A stretch of DNA of 53,279 bases from Oscillospiraceae bacterium (GTDB taxonomy: Bacteria > Bacillota > Clostridia > Oscillospirales > Oscillospiraceae). The stretch lies in assembly GCA_017440925.1 (NCBI GenBank), contig JAFSAP010000041.1, forward strand, positions 1-53,279. The letters are read 5' to 3'. A model generated the notes under the pieces. It did no database searches, was not told the DNA's origin, and saw nothing but the letters and a program-made list of their open reading frames with translations. This document shows, in pieces, positions 31,965 to 40,473 of the stretch (position 1 is its first letter; each line of letters starts with the position of its first letter). The position numbers were made by a program, and so were the translations under genes.

Positions 31965-33350
31965 ATGAAAAGAAAGCAATTTATTGCTCTGCTACTGGCA
32001 TGCGCAATGCTTTTGCTGGCACTGAGCGGCTGCCATGACAGCAGCCAGAAAACAAACATCAAGCAGACGGACTATGATCCTGCTGCCGCTGCAGAACCCT
32101 ATCTGAAAAACCTGCTGGAGATGACTGACGCCGACAAGGAATACGTCATCGAAATGGGCTACAATGACTGCGATCACATGGTCACTGCTATCATTGGTCA
32201 GGAAGCCGGTATTTATGAAACCCTGGGTCTGACTGTCAATGTTACCAAGACCAGCAAGACCAAGGACGGCCTGGTTTCCGGTGAAATGGACGTGGGTTAC
32301 GCCAGCCTGACCGGCATGATTAAGGCAGGCGCTGAGGGCGCTCCCGTCATTATTCCCGCCGGCAGCCATCTGGGCGGCTCCAAGTACCTGGTTGTCCGTC
32401 CCGACATCGAGACCCCTGCAGACATGCTGGGCAAGAAGCTGGTTGTTGGTGCTACCGATATGACCCAGCCCAACTGGCGTTCCTTCTGCAACCAGCTGGG
32501 TATTCCCTTCATCGTTGATTACTACGATCAGTTCGATATGTCTTCCTCCGAGAAGAATACCGCACTGAAGGCTGGCGTTATTGACGGCTATATCGAATGT
32601 GACCCCTATGCATCCATTGCCGAGATGGAAGGCTTCGGTAAGATCGTCGGCACCGAATGGGGCGCCGCCAATGTTTCCGAGGACCGTACCGAAGGCTGGG
32701 GTGTCCACTGCGGTTACTATCTGAATACCGACTTCGTGGCTGCCCATCCTGCACTGGCACAGCGTCTGGTTCTGGCTCACTGCCTGGCTATCCAGTATAT
32801 GTACCTGCATCCCTATAACGCAGGCATGATGTTCGCTGATAGCTTCGGCGTGGATCCCACTGTTGGTCTGCGTACCATTTACATCAAGCTCTGTGCAGAA
32901 GGCCGTACCATCTGCTACAAGATCGACGACACCAACATTCAGAACTACAAGGATTACTTTGCAAGCTTCGCTATCGCTGAGACAGACCGTCCTCAGGTAG
33001 AATTCCTGGATGACTTTGTGGATACCACCATTTATGAGACTCTGAACATGGTGGACTTCTATGAATTCATCGCCAATGAGATTGATCCCCTCTATGCCAT
33101 CGGCACTTCCTATGCGGACTTCCTGGAGATCGCCGAAGACATCGACGGCGTTGACCATTCCAGCACTGTCGGCAAGACTGTTGAGAAGTGGATGGATGGC
33201 AGCACCATCGTCTCTCCCCTGGACCAGACCCAGCGTCTGTGCGAGTATGACTTCAGCGAAGGTTATATCAACATGACCTGGACTGTGGATCCCGCAAGCC
33301 TCGGCCTGGAGGATCTGTTTGAAAACTATGTGGCAGGCGAACTGCAGTAA
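31965..33350 (+). CDS. saoX: ABC transporter substrate-binding lipoprotein (NMT1/TauA-like; SaoX-like)
   Basis: 461-aa lipoprotein (lipobox LALSGC, Cys23). The binding domain starts at YVIEMGYNDCDHMVTAIIGQEAGIY (only part is diagnostic), followed by VNVTKTSKTKDGLVSGEMDVGYAS, as in periplasmic-binding fold II proteins for sulfonates or thiamine precursors. It is about 130 residues longer than TauA, with an acidic C-terminal extension. The Cys in NDCDH sits in the presumed ligand cleft, and a soft-metal ligand is possible. Strong codon bias suggests high expression. RBS GAGGAG. Confidence 0.85.
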   Translation: MKRKQFIALLLACAMLLLALSGCHDSSQKTNIKQTDYDPAAAAEPYLKNLLEMTDADKEYVIEMGYNDCDHMVTAIIGQEAGIYETLGLTVNVTKTSKTKDGLVSGEMDVGYASLTGMIKAGAEGAPVIIPAGSHLGGSKYLVVRPDIETPADMLGKKLVVGATDMTQPNWRSFCNQLGIPFIVDYYDQFDMSSSEKNTALKAGVIDGYIECDPYASIAEMEGFGKIVGTEWGAANVSEDRTEGWGVHCGYYLNTDFVAAHPALAQRLVLAHCLAIQYMYLHPYNAGMMFADSFGVDPTVGLRTIYIKLCAEGRTICYKIDDTNIQNYKDYFASFAIAETDRPQVEFLDDFVDTTIYETLNMVDFYEFIANEIDPLYAIGTSYADFLEIAEDIDGVDHSSTVGKTVEKWMDGSTIVSPLDQTQRLCEYDFSEGYINMTWTVDPASLGLEDLFENYVAGELQ

Positions 33351-33375
33351 GCTGTCATTATGATGTAAACAAAGG

Positions 33376-33403
33376 CTCCCTTCCGCCTTTTGGCGGAAGG
33401 GAG
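33376..33403 (+). promoter_or_regulatory. Strong hairpin between saoX-like and saoC-like genes
   Basis: Perfect 12-bp arms CTCCCTTCCGCC / GGCGGAAGGGAG with TTTT loop but no following T-run. Probably mRNA stabilisation or partial attenuation, giving more binding protein than downstream products. Confidence 0.55.
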
Positions 33404-33456
33404 GCTTCTGCGCATATAGAGCAAATTCGAAAACCAAAAGAGTGGTGAAAAACAAT

Positions 33457-33969
33457 ATGCGGAAATGGAAAAAACAGCTTCTTTGCTTTGTTCTGTCCAT
33501 AGCTGCGTTGGTGGGTCTGGTATACCTGCGGGACTTTTTGAAAGAGAAGGATGAGGCCGCGGAAATGCAGTCCAGCAATGGCCGCCAGTACGCGCCTTTT
33601 GTGGACAAGGCTGATCCTATGTATCAGTTCTACGTGGCTGCGCATCCGGAACAGGAGATCATTCTCGCTAGTATTGGCGATATAACGGATGATGGTGTGG
33701 ATGAGTTGGTGGTCATTTACCGTGCCAATGCTGATGGCGCCTGTGAAACGGTGGTTCTGGTGAACGAGAACGGTAATTACTATGAGACCACTCCCACCCC
33801 AGCGCCCCGGGAGAACCAGAAGATGCGTTTCTTCAACATGGATAAAAAGGATGTTATGGAGCTTCTGATCACCGGCAGTAAAGACGGCGAGGTGGGCTAT
33901 GCCATCTATCGGATTATTGACCGGGAACTGATCAATTTCTTCGGAGAGGGCATGGAGGACTGCTGCTAA
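33457..33969 (+). CDS. saoC: Membrane-anchored Cys-Cys-COOH protein (SaoC-like)
   Basis: 170 aa. One N-terminal membrane helix (about 8-25) follows a basic KWKK, then an extracytoplasmic domain with an FG-GAP/EF-hand-like acidic strand (IGDITDDGVDELVVIYR). It ends MEDCC, that is Cys-Cys at the free C-terminus, which would be a flexible dithiol for soft metal or redox exchange. Homologues named SaoC can carry Sec here. GTG codons at 33442 and 33445 are alternative starts. Confidence 0.8.
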   Translation: MRKWKKQLLCFVLSIAALVGLVYLRDFLKEKDEAAEMQSSNGRQYAPFVDKADPMYQFYVAAHPEQEIILASIGDITDDGVDELVVIYRANADGACETVVLVNENGNYYETTPTPAPRENQKMRFFNMDKKDVMELLITGSKDGEVGYAIYRIIDRELINFFGEGMEDCC

Positions 33970-33985
33970 TCGGAGGACATTTGCT

Positions 33986-34774
33986 TTGGATATGTCTTTA
34001 AACCAGAGAATCAAGATTGTTCTTGCGCTGGCCGCGGTGATCTTTGCAATACTCTATTTCTTCTTTCCCCGGGACGAGGAAAAGGAGATCGGTGCCATCC
34101 GTGTAGGTGCCGGTAAGGACATCACCGGTGTGCTGCTGGAAAGCATTATTGCGGAAGCGGAGCAGGATAATAATCAGGATTCGATTTTAACAGCCTATAT
34201 TTTCGTGGATTGCTGCTCCAACACAGCCCAGTGGGCGCTGCAGGTGGAGGAAATCGATATGGGGTTCTACTGCTCTTCTGCCGCTATTGCCATGTTGAAT
34301 CAGGTGGATGGCTTTGAACTCTATGCACCCATTATCATGAACAGCGAAGTAATCGCCACCCTGCCGGAAACCAACGAAATTGCTTCTGTGGGAATTCCCA
34401 GAAAACGTACATTTCTGGGAAGTTTGGTATCCCAGAACTATCCGGAAGTCGAGGAGATCCGTGAGATCGACCGCACCTATTTTGGTTATTCTGTAAAGCT
34501 GGAAGAGGTAAATGGTGCAGTTCTGGATGTGATGGATGCTGCATCAAATGCGGAAGACTTCACATATCGACCCCTGACAAACCAGCCCTATATTTCCTAT
34601 TGCATGGTAGTGCGGGAAGATCTGATCGGAACAGATACCTTCAACGATTTTCTGCGGTATTATGAAAGAGCGATCGAAAAACTGAATACTACGGAAGAGA
34701 AGGTCCGACTGATGAAGATGGATGAAGAATTCTGGGAAATGTCCATGCTGGAATTTCTTCCCATATCTGATTAA
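33986..34774 (+). CDS. saoB: Second binding-protein-like membrane-anchored protein (SaoB-like)
   Basis: 262 aa from TTG 33986 (GGAGGA 8 bp upstream; ATG 33992 is too far). One N-terminal helix (11-27) with no lipobox, then a periplasmic-binding-fold-like domain: AIRVGAGKDITGVLLESI, then TAYIFVDCCSNTAQWALQVEEIDMGF (only its VDCC core is notable, Cys76-Cys77). Adjacent cysteines at this point fit a position that can be Cys-Sec in relatives. It may hand substrate to, or take it from, the ABC importer (inference). Confidence 0.78.
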   Translation: MDMSLNQRIKIVLALAAVIFAILYFFFPRDEEKEIGAIRVGAGKDITGVLLESIIAEAEQDNNQDSILTAYIFVDCCSNTAQWALQVEEIDMGFYCSSAAIAMLNQVDGFELYAPIIMNSEVIATLPETNEIASVGIPRKRTFLGSLVSQNYPEVEEIREIDRTYFGYSVKLEEVNGAVLDVMDAASNAEDFTYRPLTNQPYISYCMVVREDLIGTDTFNDFLRYYERAIEKLNTTEEKVRLMKMDEEFWEMSMLEFLPISD

Positions 34775-34809
34775 AAAAGCATCGGATTTTCTGAAATCCG
34801 ATGCTTTTT
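34774..34809 (+). terminator. Terminator of the sao-like operon, shared with SASP 2
   Basis: 16-bp perfect arms AAAAAGCATCGGATTT / AAATCCGATGCTTTTT with a 4-nt loop; works on both strands. Confidence 0.9.
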
Positions 34810-34821
34810 ATAGATTGATGA

Positions 34822-35085
34822 TTAAATACAGATAGTCGCTATGTATTTAATCTTATTCTTGTGCCCTATGGCAATTCTGCTTTGTCTGTCATATCTCGCA
34901 GTTCGCACGGGACAAATGTTCTTTACCATCTGGCCTCCGACGCTACCTGCCTCACGGGAAGTCAGGTGACCGTTGTAGCCATTGGTCAGGTTAACGCCGA
35001 CTTCCTGGGCAGCCTGCATCTTGAAACGGTCCATGGCCTCACGAGCCTGGGGGACATTGATCTGATTGTTGTTGGAATTGCTCAT
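34822..35085 (-). CDS. Alpha/beta-type SASP (copy 2) with replaced C-terminal tail
   Basis: 87 aa. The first 56 residues match copy 1 almost residue for residue, but after QMVK the usual KMIEAYEQ tail is replaced by NICPVRTARYDRQ and a basic, Cys-containing extension of about 30 residues. Copy 3 has a homologous tail, so it was inherited, not a random frameshift. The conserved SASP C-terminal helix is therefore altered, and DNA binding or function may differ. RBS AAAGGAGAG. Confidence 0.88.
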   Translation of the reverse strand: MSNSNNNQINVPQAREAMDRFKMQAAQEVGVNLTNGYNGHLTSREAGSVGGQMVKNICPVRTARYDRQSRIAIGHKNKIKYIATICI

Positions 35086-35102
35086 TTCGATTCTCTCCTT
35101 TT

Positions 35103-35137
35103 GCTTTCTTCGGAAGAAGTTGCTTTCCGAAGAAAGC
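35103..35137 (-). repeat. 5'-UTR hairpin of SASP 2
   Basis: 13-bp perfect arms GCTTTCTTCGGAA / TTCCGAAGAAAGC with 9-nt loop, between the sigma-G-like promoter and RBS. The same arms occur in the SASP 3 leader at 53249-53279, and a shorter CCGGAA/TTCCGG version precedes SASP 1. Confidence 0.75.
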
Positions 35138-35155
35138 ATTTTCGTTCCGTACTCC

Positions 35156-35184
35156 CAGTTTGCCCAAAGAGAAAAAGTGTATGA
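35156..35184 (-). promoter_or_regulatory. Sigma-G-like promoter of SASP 2
   Basis: Minus strand TCATA, 17 bp, CAAACTG, embedded in a block nearly identical to the SASP 1 upstream region. Confidence 0.6.
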
Positions 35185-35308
35185 ATGTTAAGTGGCGGAA
35201 AGGGTGACAATGACTTCCAGAATAAAATCGCAGTTTCAAGTATTTTTGTAAAGTTACAGAGTTCACTCTAACTTGAATACTTCAAGCGGAGACTGGGTTT
35301 TCTTTCCT

Positions 35309-36385
35309 TTACGATTTGGGCAGAGCATCTGAAATCAGATTTCGGTACATCTCGTCCATCAAATCGCAGTCATAGAACAGCTTATAATATGCAATCACTT
35401 CTTTTTGTAAATCGTATTCGGTGTATTCCGGGTATAGCAACTGCCCCAGCCAGAGCATACCTAAATACCGCTGCACAGCAGGCGGCGAAGACAGCCATCC
35501 GTAAGGGCCTGTGGGTGTCTTATAGAAATTGCCCTGAGCCACAGCCCCTACGCTCTGCCACTGGGGGGAAAGCGCAATATCTTCATAGCAGCTGTCAGGC
35601 GCAAAAATAATTACTTCGGGGTTCCAGACCAGGATCTGCTCCAAATCTACTTCGTTGCCTGCGCCGCTGGACACCACTTCCTCCAGAACGGCAAGATTCT
35701 TACCCATCATGTTGATGGTTTCGGCGTGGAAGGAGCCTTCCGCGATGACATTGACACCCTTATCGCCGAGGCAGTACAGCAGGCTTTTCCGGGCATTGGC
35801 AGCATCGACGCGTTCCATCATGGCGGTCATCATGGCATAGGTTTTTTCGCACCAAACGGCCAGTTCTGCTGCTTTATCTTCACGGTTCAGCAGCTTGCCT
35901 AAGGTTCGGTAGGCATCCGGGGCAGTGGCCACGGTGGCATCGATATGGATAAAAGGAATGCCGGTCTGCTCTGTCAGGGCCGTCAGGTCATCGGCTGTGG
36001 TTTTCTTGGGTTCGCCAATGTCGATGACCACATCGGGATCTGCTGCCAGCAGGGCTTCCAGATCCATTTCCCCCTTGCCGCCGTAAAGCTGGCCGATCTC
36101 CGTTTTCTCCCAGATATAGCTGGGCAGATAGGGGGCTGCATCCTCCGTATAGGCATTGCTGACACCCACCAGCATATCTCCTGCAAGGGGCAGAATGTAG
36201 ATCTGGGACAGAGGGCCGGAGATGGCAATGGTTTCAATCTGTTCTGGAAGAGATACGGTTCTTCCGGTGGAGTCGGTAAACTCTCGGAGTGTTTCCAGCG
36301 TATCCGCCTCCGGTGCCTGAGCAGTTGCCCCACAGCCGCAAAGCAGTAAGGACAGAATCAAAAACATAACAGTCAGCTTTTTCAT
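35309..36385 (-). CDS. ABC transporter substrate-binding lipoprotein (BtuF/FecB/MolA class)
   Basis: 358 aa, lipobox LLLCGC. Class III binding protein: DSTGRTVSLPEQIETIAISG start strand, LLAADPDVVIDIGE (linker helix region) and LVWNPEVIIFAPDSC. Such proteins bind cobalamin, haem, siderophores, or (MolA of Haemophilus) molybdate/tungstate. Being the last gene of an operon that starts with molybdenum-cofactor genes favours oxyanion uptake. Cys in APDSCYED and YDCDL are unusual. Confidence 0.85.
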   Translation of the reverse strand: MKKLTVMFLILSLLLCGCGATAQAPEADTLETLREFTDSTGRTVSLPEQIETIAISGPLSQIYILPLAGDMLVGVSNAYTEDAAPYLPSYIWEKTEIGQLYGGKGEMDLEALLAADPDVVIDIGEPKKTTADDLTALTEQTGIPFIHIDATVATAPDAYRTLGKLLNREDKAAELAVWCEKTYAMMTAMMERVDAANARKSLLYCLGDKGVNVIAEGSFHAETINMMGKNLAVLEEVVSSGAGNEVDLEQILVWNPEVIIFAPDSCYEDIALSPQWQSVGAVAQGNFYKTPTGPYGWLSSPPAVQRYLGMLWLGQLLYPEYTEYDLQKEVIAYYKLFYDCDLMDEMYRNLISDALPKS

Positions 36386-36397
36386 GGATTTTCCTCC

Positions 36398-37177
36398 TTA
36401 TGCGGTAATGTGGGCCGGGATGCAGATCCGGGCCTTGTCATGATACAGGCTTACCACTTCCACCTCCACGCCGTAAAGGGCACGGATGGTTTCTTCCGTG
36501 AGAACTTCTTCCGGGGTACCTTCCTTCAGGACCCGGCCATCCTGAATGGTGAGGATCCGGTCGGAGAACAGGTAGCTCTGCTCCGGGTGGTGGGTGGTCT
36601 GGATGACGGTGTAGCCCTCCCGGGCCAGACTTCGTGCCTGCTCCAGCACCCGCAGCTGATTGCCGAAGTCCAGATTGGCCGTGGGTTCATCCAGCATCAG
36701 CACCGGAGCCTTCTGCACCAGCGCCCGGGCAATGAGCACCAGCTGCTGCTCGCCGCCGGAGAGCCGGTGGAAGCACCGCAGAGCCAAATGGGAAATGCCC
36801 ACCTTCTCCATGGCCCACTGGCAGATTTCCACATCCTGCTTTTTGGGACTGCGGAAGGTAGAAAGGCCGCTGGTACGGCCCATAAGGACGATGTCGGAAA
36901 CGCTGTAATTGAAAATGGGATGGCTGGACTGAGGGATGTAGGCAATGTGCTTTGCCATTTCCCGGACAGAAAAGCTGCGCACATCGGTGCCGTCCACGCT
37001 CACTGTGCCCGTATAACCGGAAAGCAATCCCAGAACACAGCGGAACAAGGTGCTTTTGCCCACACCGTTGGGGCCCAGGATGGAGAGAAATTCGCCGCTG
37101 TTTGCTGTAAAGCTGATATCATGGAGCACCTGACGGTATCCATAGGAAAAATTCAGGTTTCTGACCTCAATGCTCAT
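36398..37177 (-). CDS. ABC transporter ATP-binding protein (FecE/BtuD class)
   Basis: 259 aa: Walker A LGPNGVGKSTLF, Q-loop IPQSSHPIF, signature RLSGGEQQLVL, Walker B VLMLDEPTANLD, H-loop TTHHPEQ. Start at 37177 (AAAGGTGG) overlaps the permease end by 11 bp; the ORF is open to 37222. Probable energiser of molybdate/tungstate uptake. Confidence 0.9.
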   Translation of the reverse strand: MSIEVRNLNFSYGYRQVLHDISFTANSGEFLSILGPNGVGKSTLFRCVLGLLSGYTGTVSVDGTDVRSFSVREMAKHIAYIPQSSHPIFNYSVSDIVLMGRTSGLSTFRSPKKQDVEICQWAMEKVGISHLALRCFHRLSGGEQQLVLIARALVQKAPVLMLDEPTANLDFGNQLRVLEQARSLAREGYTVIQTTHHPEQSYLFSDRILTIQDGRVLKEGTPEEVLTEETIRALYGVEVEVVSLYHDKARICIPAHITA

Positions 37178-38192
37178 AGTGATCCACCTTTCCCATGATG
37201 AGCCACAGAAAGAAGGGCGCACCGATGAAGGCTGTTAAAATGCCGATGGGGATGCCGGCAGTGGTGACGTTTCTCGAAACATTGTCCACCACCAGCAGGA
37301 AGAGGCTGCCGCCCAGCATGGAGGCAGGCATGAGGAACCGATAATCGCTGCCCACCAAACGCCGCATCATGTGGGGGATCACCAGGCCCACCCAGCCGAT
37401 CATACCGCTGACAGAAACTGCCGAAGCCGTCACCAGAGTAGAGCAGACCACGATGCCAAACCGGATACGGGGCGCATTGACACCCATGGCCCGGGCCTCA
37501 TCGTCACCCATGGTGATAACGTTTAACTGCCACCGCAGCAGAAGCAGAGGGATCAGGCCGAAGAGCATGGCAGGCAGAACAAAGAGGATATCCCCCCATT
37601 TGGCACCGCTGAGGCTGCCCATGAGCCAGTAGGTGATCTGGGGCAGCTGGTTGTTAGGGTCTGCCACCAGTTTCAGGAAAGAAGTTCCTGACTGAAAGAG
37701 GGACGATACCATGATGCCCGCCAGCACCAGACCCAGCACCCGGTCACCTCTCGCATGGCGGCTGACGGTGAATACCAGCGCCACGGTAGCAAGGCTTGCT
37801 GCAAAGGCACCCACAGTGATACCCACACTGGATGCCCCCAGCAGAATGGCAAGTGCGGCACCGAAACCTGCACCGGCGGAGGCACCCAGAATGTCAGGAG
37901 AAGCCATGGGATTCTGGAACACGCCCTGATAGGCGGCACCGGCGGATGCCAGACAGGCACCCACCAGAACACTCAGGAGCACTCTGGGCAAACGGATATT
38001 CCAGACGGCAGTCTCCACGGAAGCAGACCAGAAGGAAGAAACCGGAAGGCCCAGCTTCGCACCCAGAACCCCCAGAAGTTCTCCGATGGAAACAGGATAC
38101 CGGCCCAATGTAAAGGAAGCGAGAATACAGATCATCAGCCCAGCCGCCATGACCCACAGGGTCCGGCGGTGCTTTTTTTCGATGTTATTCAT
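37167..38192 (-). CDS. ABC transporter permease (FecCD family)
   Basis: 341-aa permease with about ten membrane helices and the FecCD blocks GACLASAGAAYQGVFQNPMASPDILGASAGAGFG (its core PMASPDILGAS is diagnostic) and VSVSGMIGWVGLVIPHMMRR. It pairs with the ATPase and binding protein downstream and overlaps the DUF364 gene upstream by 8 bp. Confidence 0.92.
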   Translation of the reverse strand: MNNIEKKHRRTLWVMAAGLMICILASFTLGRYPVSIGELLGVLGAKLGLPVSSFWSASVETAVWNIRLPRVLLSVLVGACLASAGAAYQGVFQNPMASPDILGASAGAGFGAALAILLGASSVGITVGAFAASLATVALVFTVSRHARGDRVLGLVLAGIMVSSLFQSGTSFLKLVADPNNQLPQITYWLMGSLSGAKWGDILFVLPAMLFGLIPLLLLRWQLNVITMGDDEARAMGVNAPRIRFGIVVCSTLVTASAVSVSGMIGWVGLVIPHMMRRLVGSDYRFLMPASMLGGSLFLLVVDNVSRNVTTAGIPIGILTAFIGAPFFLWLIMGKVDHYEH

Positions 38193-38931
38193 AGCAGTTC
38201 CTCTTCAGCAGAAAGGGCTTTCCCATGGGATAGGGCGGGCCGGGGATCTCATGGATGATTTTGTATTTCATGCCTTCTGTATCCGTAATGACCAGGCCTG
38301 CGATCCGATCGATACCCAGATCCAGCAATTCCGGGCACAGGGGTGCGCTGGGGCCTGCCAGAATGGTATAGGCATTTTTACACAGGTCCAGCAGATGAGG
38401 CAGGGTTTTATTGACCAGGGTACTGGCAGTCATGATGACGATGTCGCATTTCGGAAGAAGGAAATCACAGGCAGAATCCGGATAATCCCCGGGCCGGGGA
38501 TTTCGTTCCAGAATGAAGATTTCTTTCGCCTGCTGCCGGATGTGCTCCGGCATATTCAGGTGGCCGATGATGCCGATGGTCTTATCTTTCAAATCCAGAC
38601 CGTCGGTGCAGTAATTGTCGAAGGGCTCAAAGGCACCCAAAGCTTCCAGCCGCTGTGGGGTGTTGTAGAATGCATTGATGGCGGCCATGCCGAAGCCGGC
38701 TTCCGTCAGATTCCAGCTTTTGGCAGCCAGAGCTATTTCCTTGATAGACTTACCAATATAATCTCCGGAGAGCATCCGGGGCGTAGTATCCACCGGAGTG
38801 GTCATGGCCATACCGAAATGGTCAGCCGTCTCCACTGCCGTCCAGCATTCTCCGCAGAGGGTATTGGTGACGACGGCATCGGAAGTCACACCGCCGATGA
38901 GAATGTCGTAAAGTTCAAAAAAATCAGTCAT
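38185..38931 (-). CDS. DUF364/DUF4213 protein (putative heavy-metal chelation domain)
   Basis: 248 aa. It has an N-terminal DUF4213-like part (TNTLCGECWTAVETADHFGMAM) and a C-terminal Rossmann-like DUF364 part (KDKTIGIIGHLNMPEHIRQ, KCDIVIMTASTLVNKTLPHLL, LAGPSAPLCPELLDLGIDRIAG cores). Members often sit beside metal-oxyanion ABC transporters. Biochemical role unproven. ATG 38931 is spaced from AAAGGAG; ATG 38937 is too close. Confidence 0.82.
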   Translation of the reverse strand: MTDFFELYDILIGGVTSDAVVTNTLCGECWTAVETADHFGMAMTTPVDTTPRMLSGDYIGKSIKEIALAAKSWNLTEAGFGMAAINAFYNTPQRLEALGAFEPFDNYCTDGLDLKDKTIGIIGHLNMPEHIRQQAKEIFILERNPRPGDYPDSACDFLLPKCDIVIMTASTLVNKTLPHLLDLCKNAYTILAGPSAPLCPELLDLGIDRIAGLVITDTEGMKYKIIHEIPGPPYPMGKPFLLKRNCYE

Positions 38932-39478
38932 GGGCATACTCCTTTACCCATGCACGGGCCAGTTCCAGTGCATGGGGATCGTATTGTCCGCAGGTGTAAA
39001 GAAGGGTATGTTCGTCCTGTAACAGCCGGTCCCGAAGTGCATGGGCAGCAGCTTCGTATTCGGTTGAAAGGCCCAGACGGCGGATCATGGCATTGGCTGC
39101 GGTGTCCCCCTTCAGCACACCGAGGATGGGGATATCGGTTTCCAGAAGGGCGTTCAGTGCTGCCATAAATTCCGGGCACAGCAGCTCCATGCCGCCGATC
39201 TCATCCAAAATCACAATCTTTCCGGTCATCAGCTCCGGTGCCAGGGCTTGAAAGACCTCCCAATGGATGACAGGCGTCCCGGAAGTGCAGTCCAGAAACA
39301 TTGCCTCCCGGCTGCCGTTGGGAGCACAGAGGGTGAAGGCTGCCGCATGGCCCCCTTCGTCCCAGATGCGTTTGGTGAGAAAGCCGTCGAAAGCGGGAAG
39401 TTTGTCCCCAATGGCCGTTAAAATAGCCGTACTTTTGCCGCAGCCGATATTTCCCGTTAAGAAGAGACGTCGTCTCAC
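38924..39478 (-). CDS. P-loop NTPase (THEP1-like/MobB-like)
   Basis: 184 aa. Walker A LFLTGNIGCGKSTAI and Walker B VILDEIGGMELL place it with nucleoside-triphosphatase THEP1-like proteins (pfam03266). In molybdenum-hydroxylase operons such NTPases are taken as cofactor maturation or insertion factors (inference). Start is GTG 39478, overlapping the XdhC stop by 4 bp (GTGA). The longer open frame has no homology. Confidence 0.82.
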   Translation of the reverse strand: MRRRLFLTGNIGCGKSTAILTAIGDKLPAFDGFLTKRIWDEGGHAAAFTLCAPNGSREAMFLDCTSGTPVIHWEVFQALAPELMTGKIVILDEIGGMELLCPEFMAALNALLETDIPILGVLKGDTAANAMIRRLGLSTEYEAAAHALRDRLLQDEHTLLYTCGQYDPHALELARAWVKEYAHD

Positions 39479-40473
39479 AGGCCGTTCCTCTCGGCCCGAT
39501 GGAGGATCATCTGGGCGGCAATGGAGATGGCGATCTCCGCGGGAGTTTCGCCCTTGATGGGAAGGCCGATTGGAGTAGTCACCAGATCCAGTTCTTCCAC
39601 CGTCAGGCCGTATTCCTCTTTCAGCGTCTTTCTTACACCGGCGGCCTTGAACTTGCTGCCGATAACACCGCAGTAGGTGGGATGACACTTCAGCACCTGG
39701 GCCTGCACAACGGTATCAAACGCATGGCCCCGGGTCATGACGCAGACGTAGTCCTCTGCGCCGATGGTGCAGTAGTCGCTGATCTTCCGGAAGTCACCCA
39801 GAATGATCTCTTCCGCTGTGGGGAACAGTTCCTTCTTTGTAAATTCCTCCCGATCGTCCATGACCACACACCGGAAGCCCACATGGGTCAGCACCGGCAC
39901 CAGCTCCTGAGCCACATGGCCGCCGCCGAAGACATAGACCCGGCCGGAGGTGTTGATCTGCTCGGCGAAGATATCTCCGGTCCGTTCCGGATGCCGGGAT
40001 AAAACCAGACCTTGGGGAACTTCAATTCCCCAATAGCCGCTGTCAGATGTATAGAGTCCCATGACATCCTGCTGCCCCACATCGGTCAGCAGCCACAGGT
40101 CGCTGCCCTTTCGAAATTCGGTTTCTGCCTTTTCGCAGAGGGTGATGGTATGCTTATCCCCGGCAGGGATGTAGTGAAAAAATACATTGCAGGCACCGCC
40201 GCAGATCATACCCAGATTCTGTACATCATCCTTGGTCAGGGTAAAATCGTGGCCCAGAGAGGACTTTTCTTCCAACACCTTTGCAGCGATCTGCTCAGAG
40301 CGGTATTCCACTGCACCGCCGCCGATGGTGCCCCAGAGGCGGCCTTCCTTGGCAATCAGCATCCGGGCACCGGCACCCCGGGGGGTTGCCCCGGAGGAGG
40401 CGATGACCGTCACCAGCACCAGATCTTCTCCGGTGAAAAGCCGGGCTTTGATGGTCTTCAGCATTTTTCTCAT
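39475..40473 (-). CDS. xdhC: XdhC/CoxI-family molybdenum hydroxylase maturation protein
   Basis: 332 aa. Residues 1-70 are the XdhC_CoxI domain (VIASSGATPRGAGARML, GTIGGGAVE). About 178-310 form a Rossmann domain (VYVFGGGHVAQELV, VMDDR, VIGSKFKAAGVRK). XdhC binds sulfurated Mo cofactor and inserts it into xanthine-dehydrogenase-type enzymes, so its client is probably the MOP-type enzyme at 44.0 kb. ATG overlaps the previous stop (ATGA). RBS AAAGGAG. Confidence 0.92.
   Translation of the reverse strand: MRKMLKTIKARLFTGEDLVLVTVIASSGATPRGAGARMLIAKEGRLWGTIGGGAVEYRSEQIAAKVLEEKSSLGHDFTLTKDDVQNLGMICGGACNVFFHYIPAGDKHTITLCEKAETEFRKGSDLWLLTDVGQQDVMGLYTSDSGYWGIEVPQGLVLSRHPERTGDIFAEQINTSGRVYVFGGGHVAQELVPVLTHVGFRCVVMDDREEFTKKELFPTAEEIILGDFRKISDYCTIGAEDYVCVMTRGHAFDTVVQAQVLKCHPTYCGVIGSKFKAAGVRKTLKEEYGLTVEELDLVTTPIGLPIKGETPAEIAISIAAQMILHRAERNGL

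Noticed and set aside
35309-38192. FecCD-type ABC genes considered as cobalamin or siderophore uptake
   Set aside because: No cobalamin riboswitch or Fur-like site was seen, and the genes are the tail of a molybdenum-cofactor operon; the sequence class alone cannot decide.
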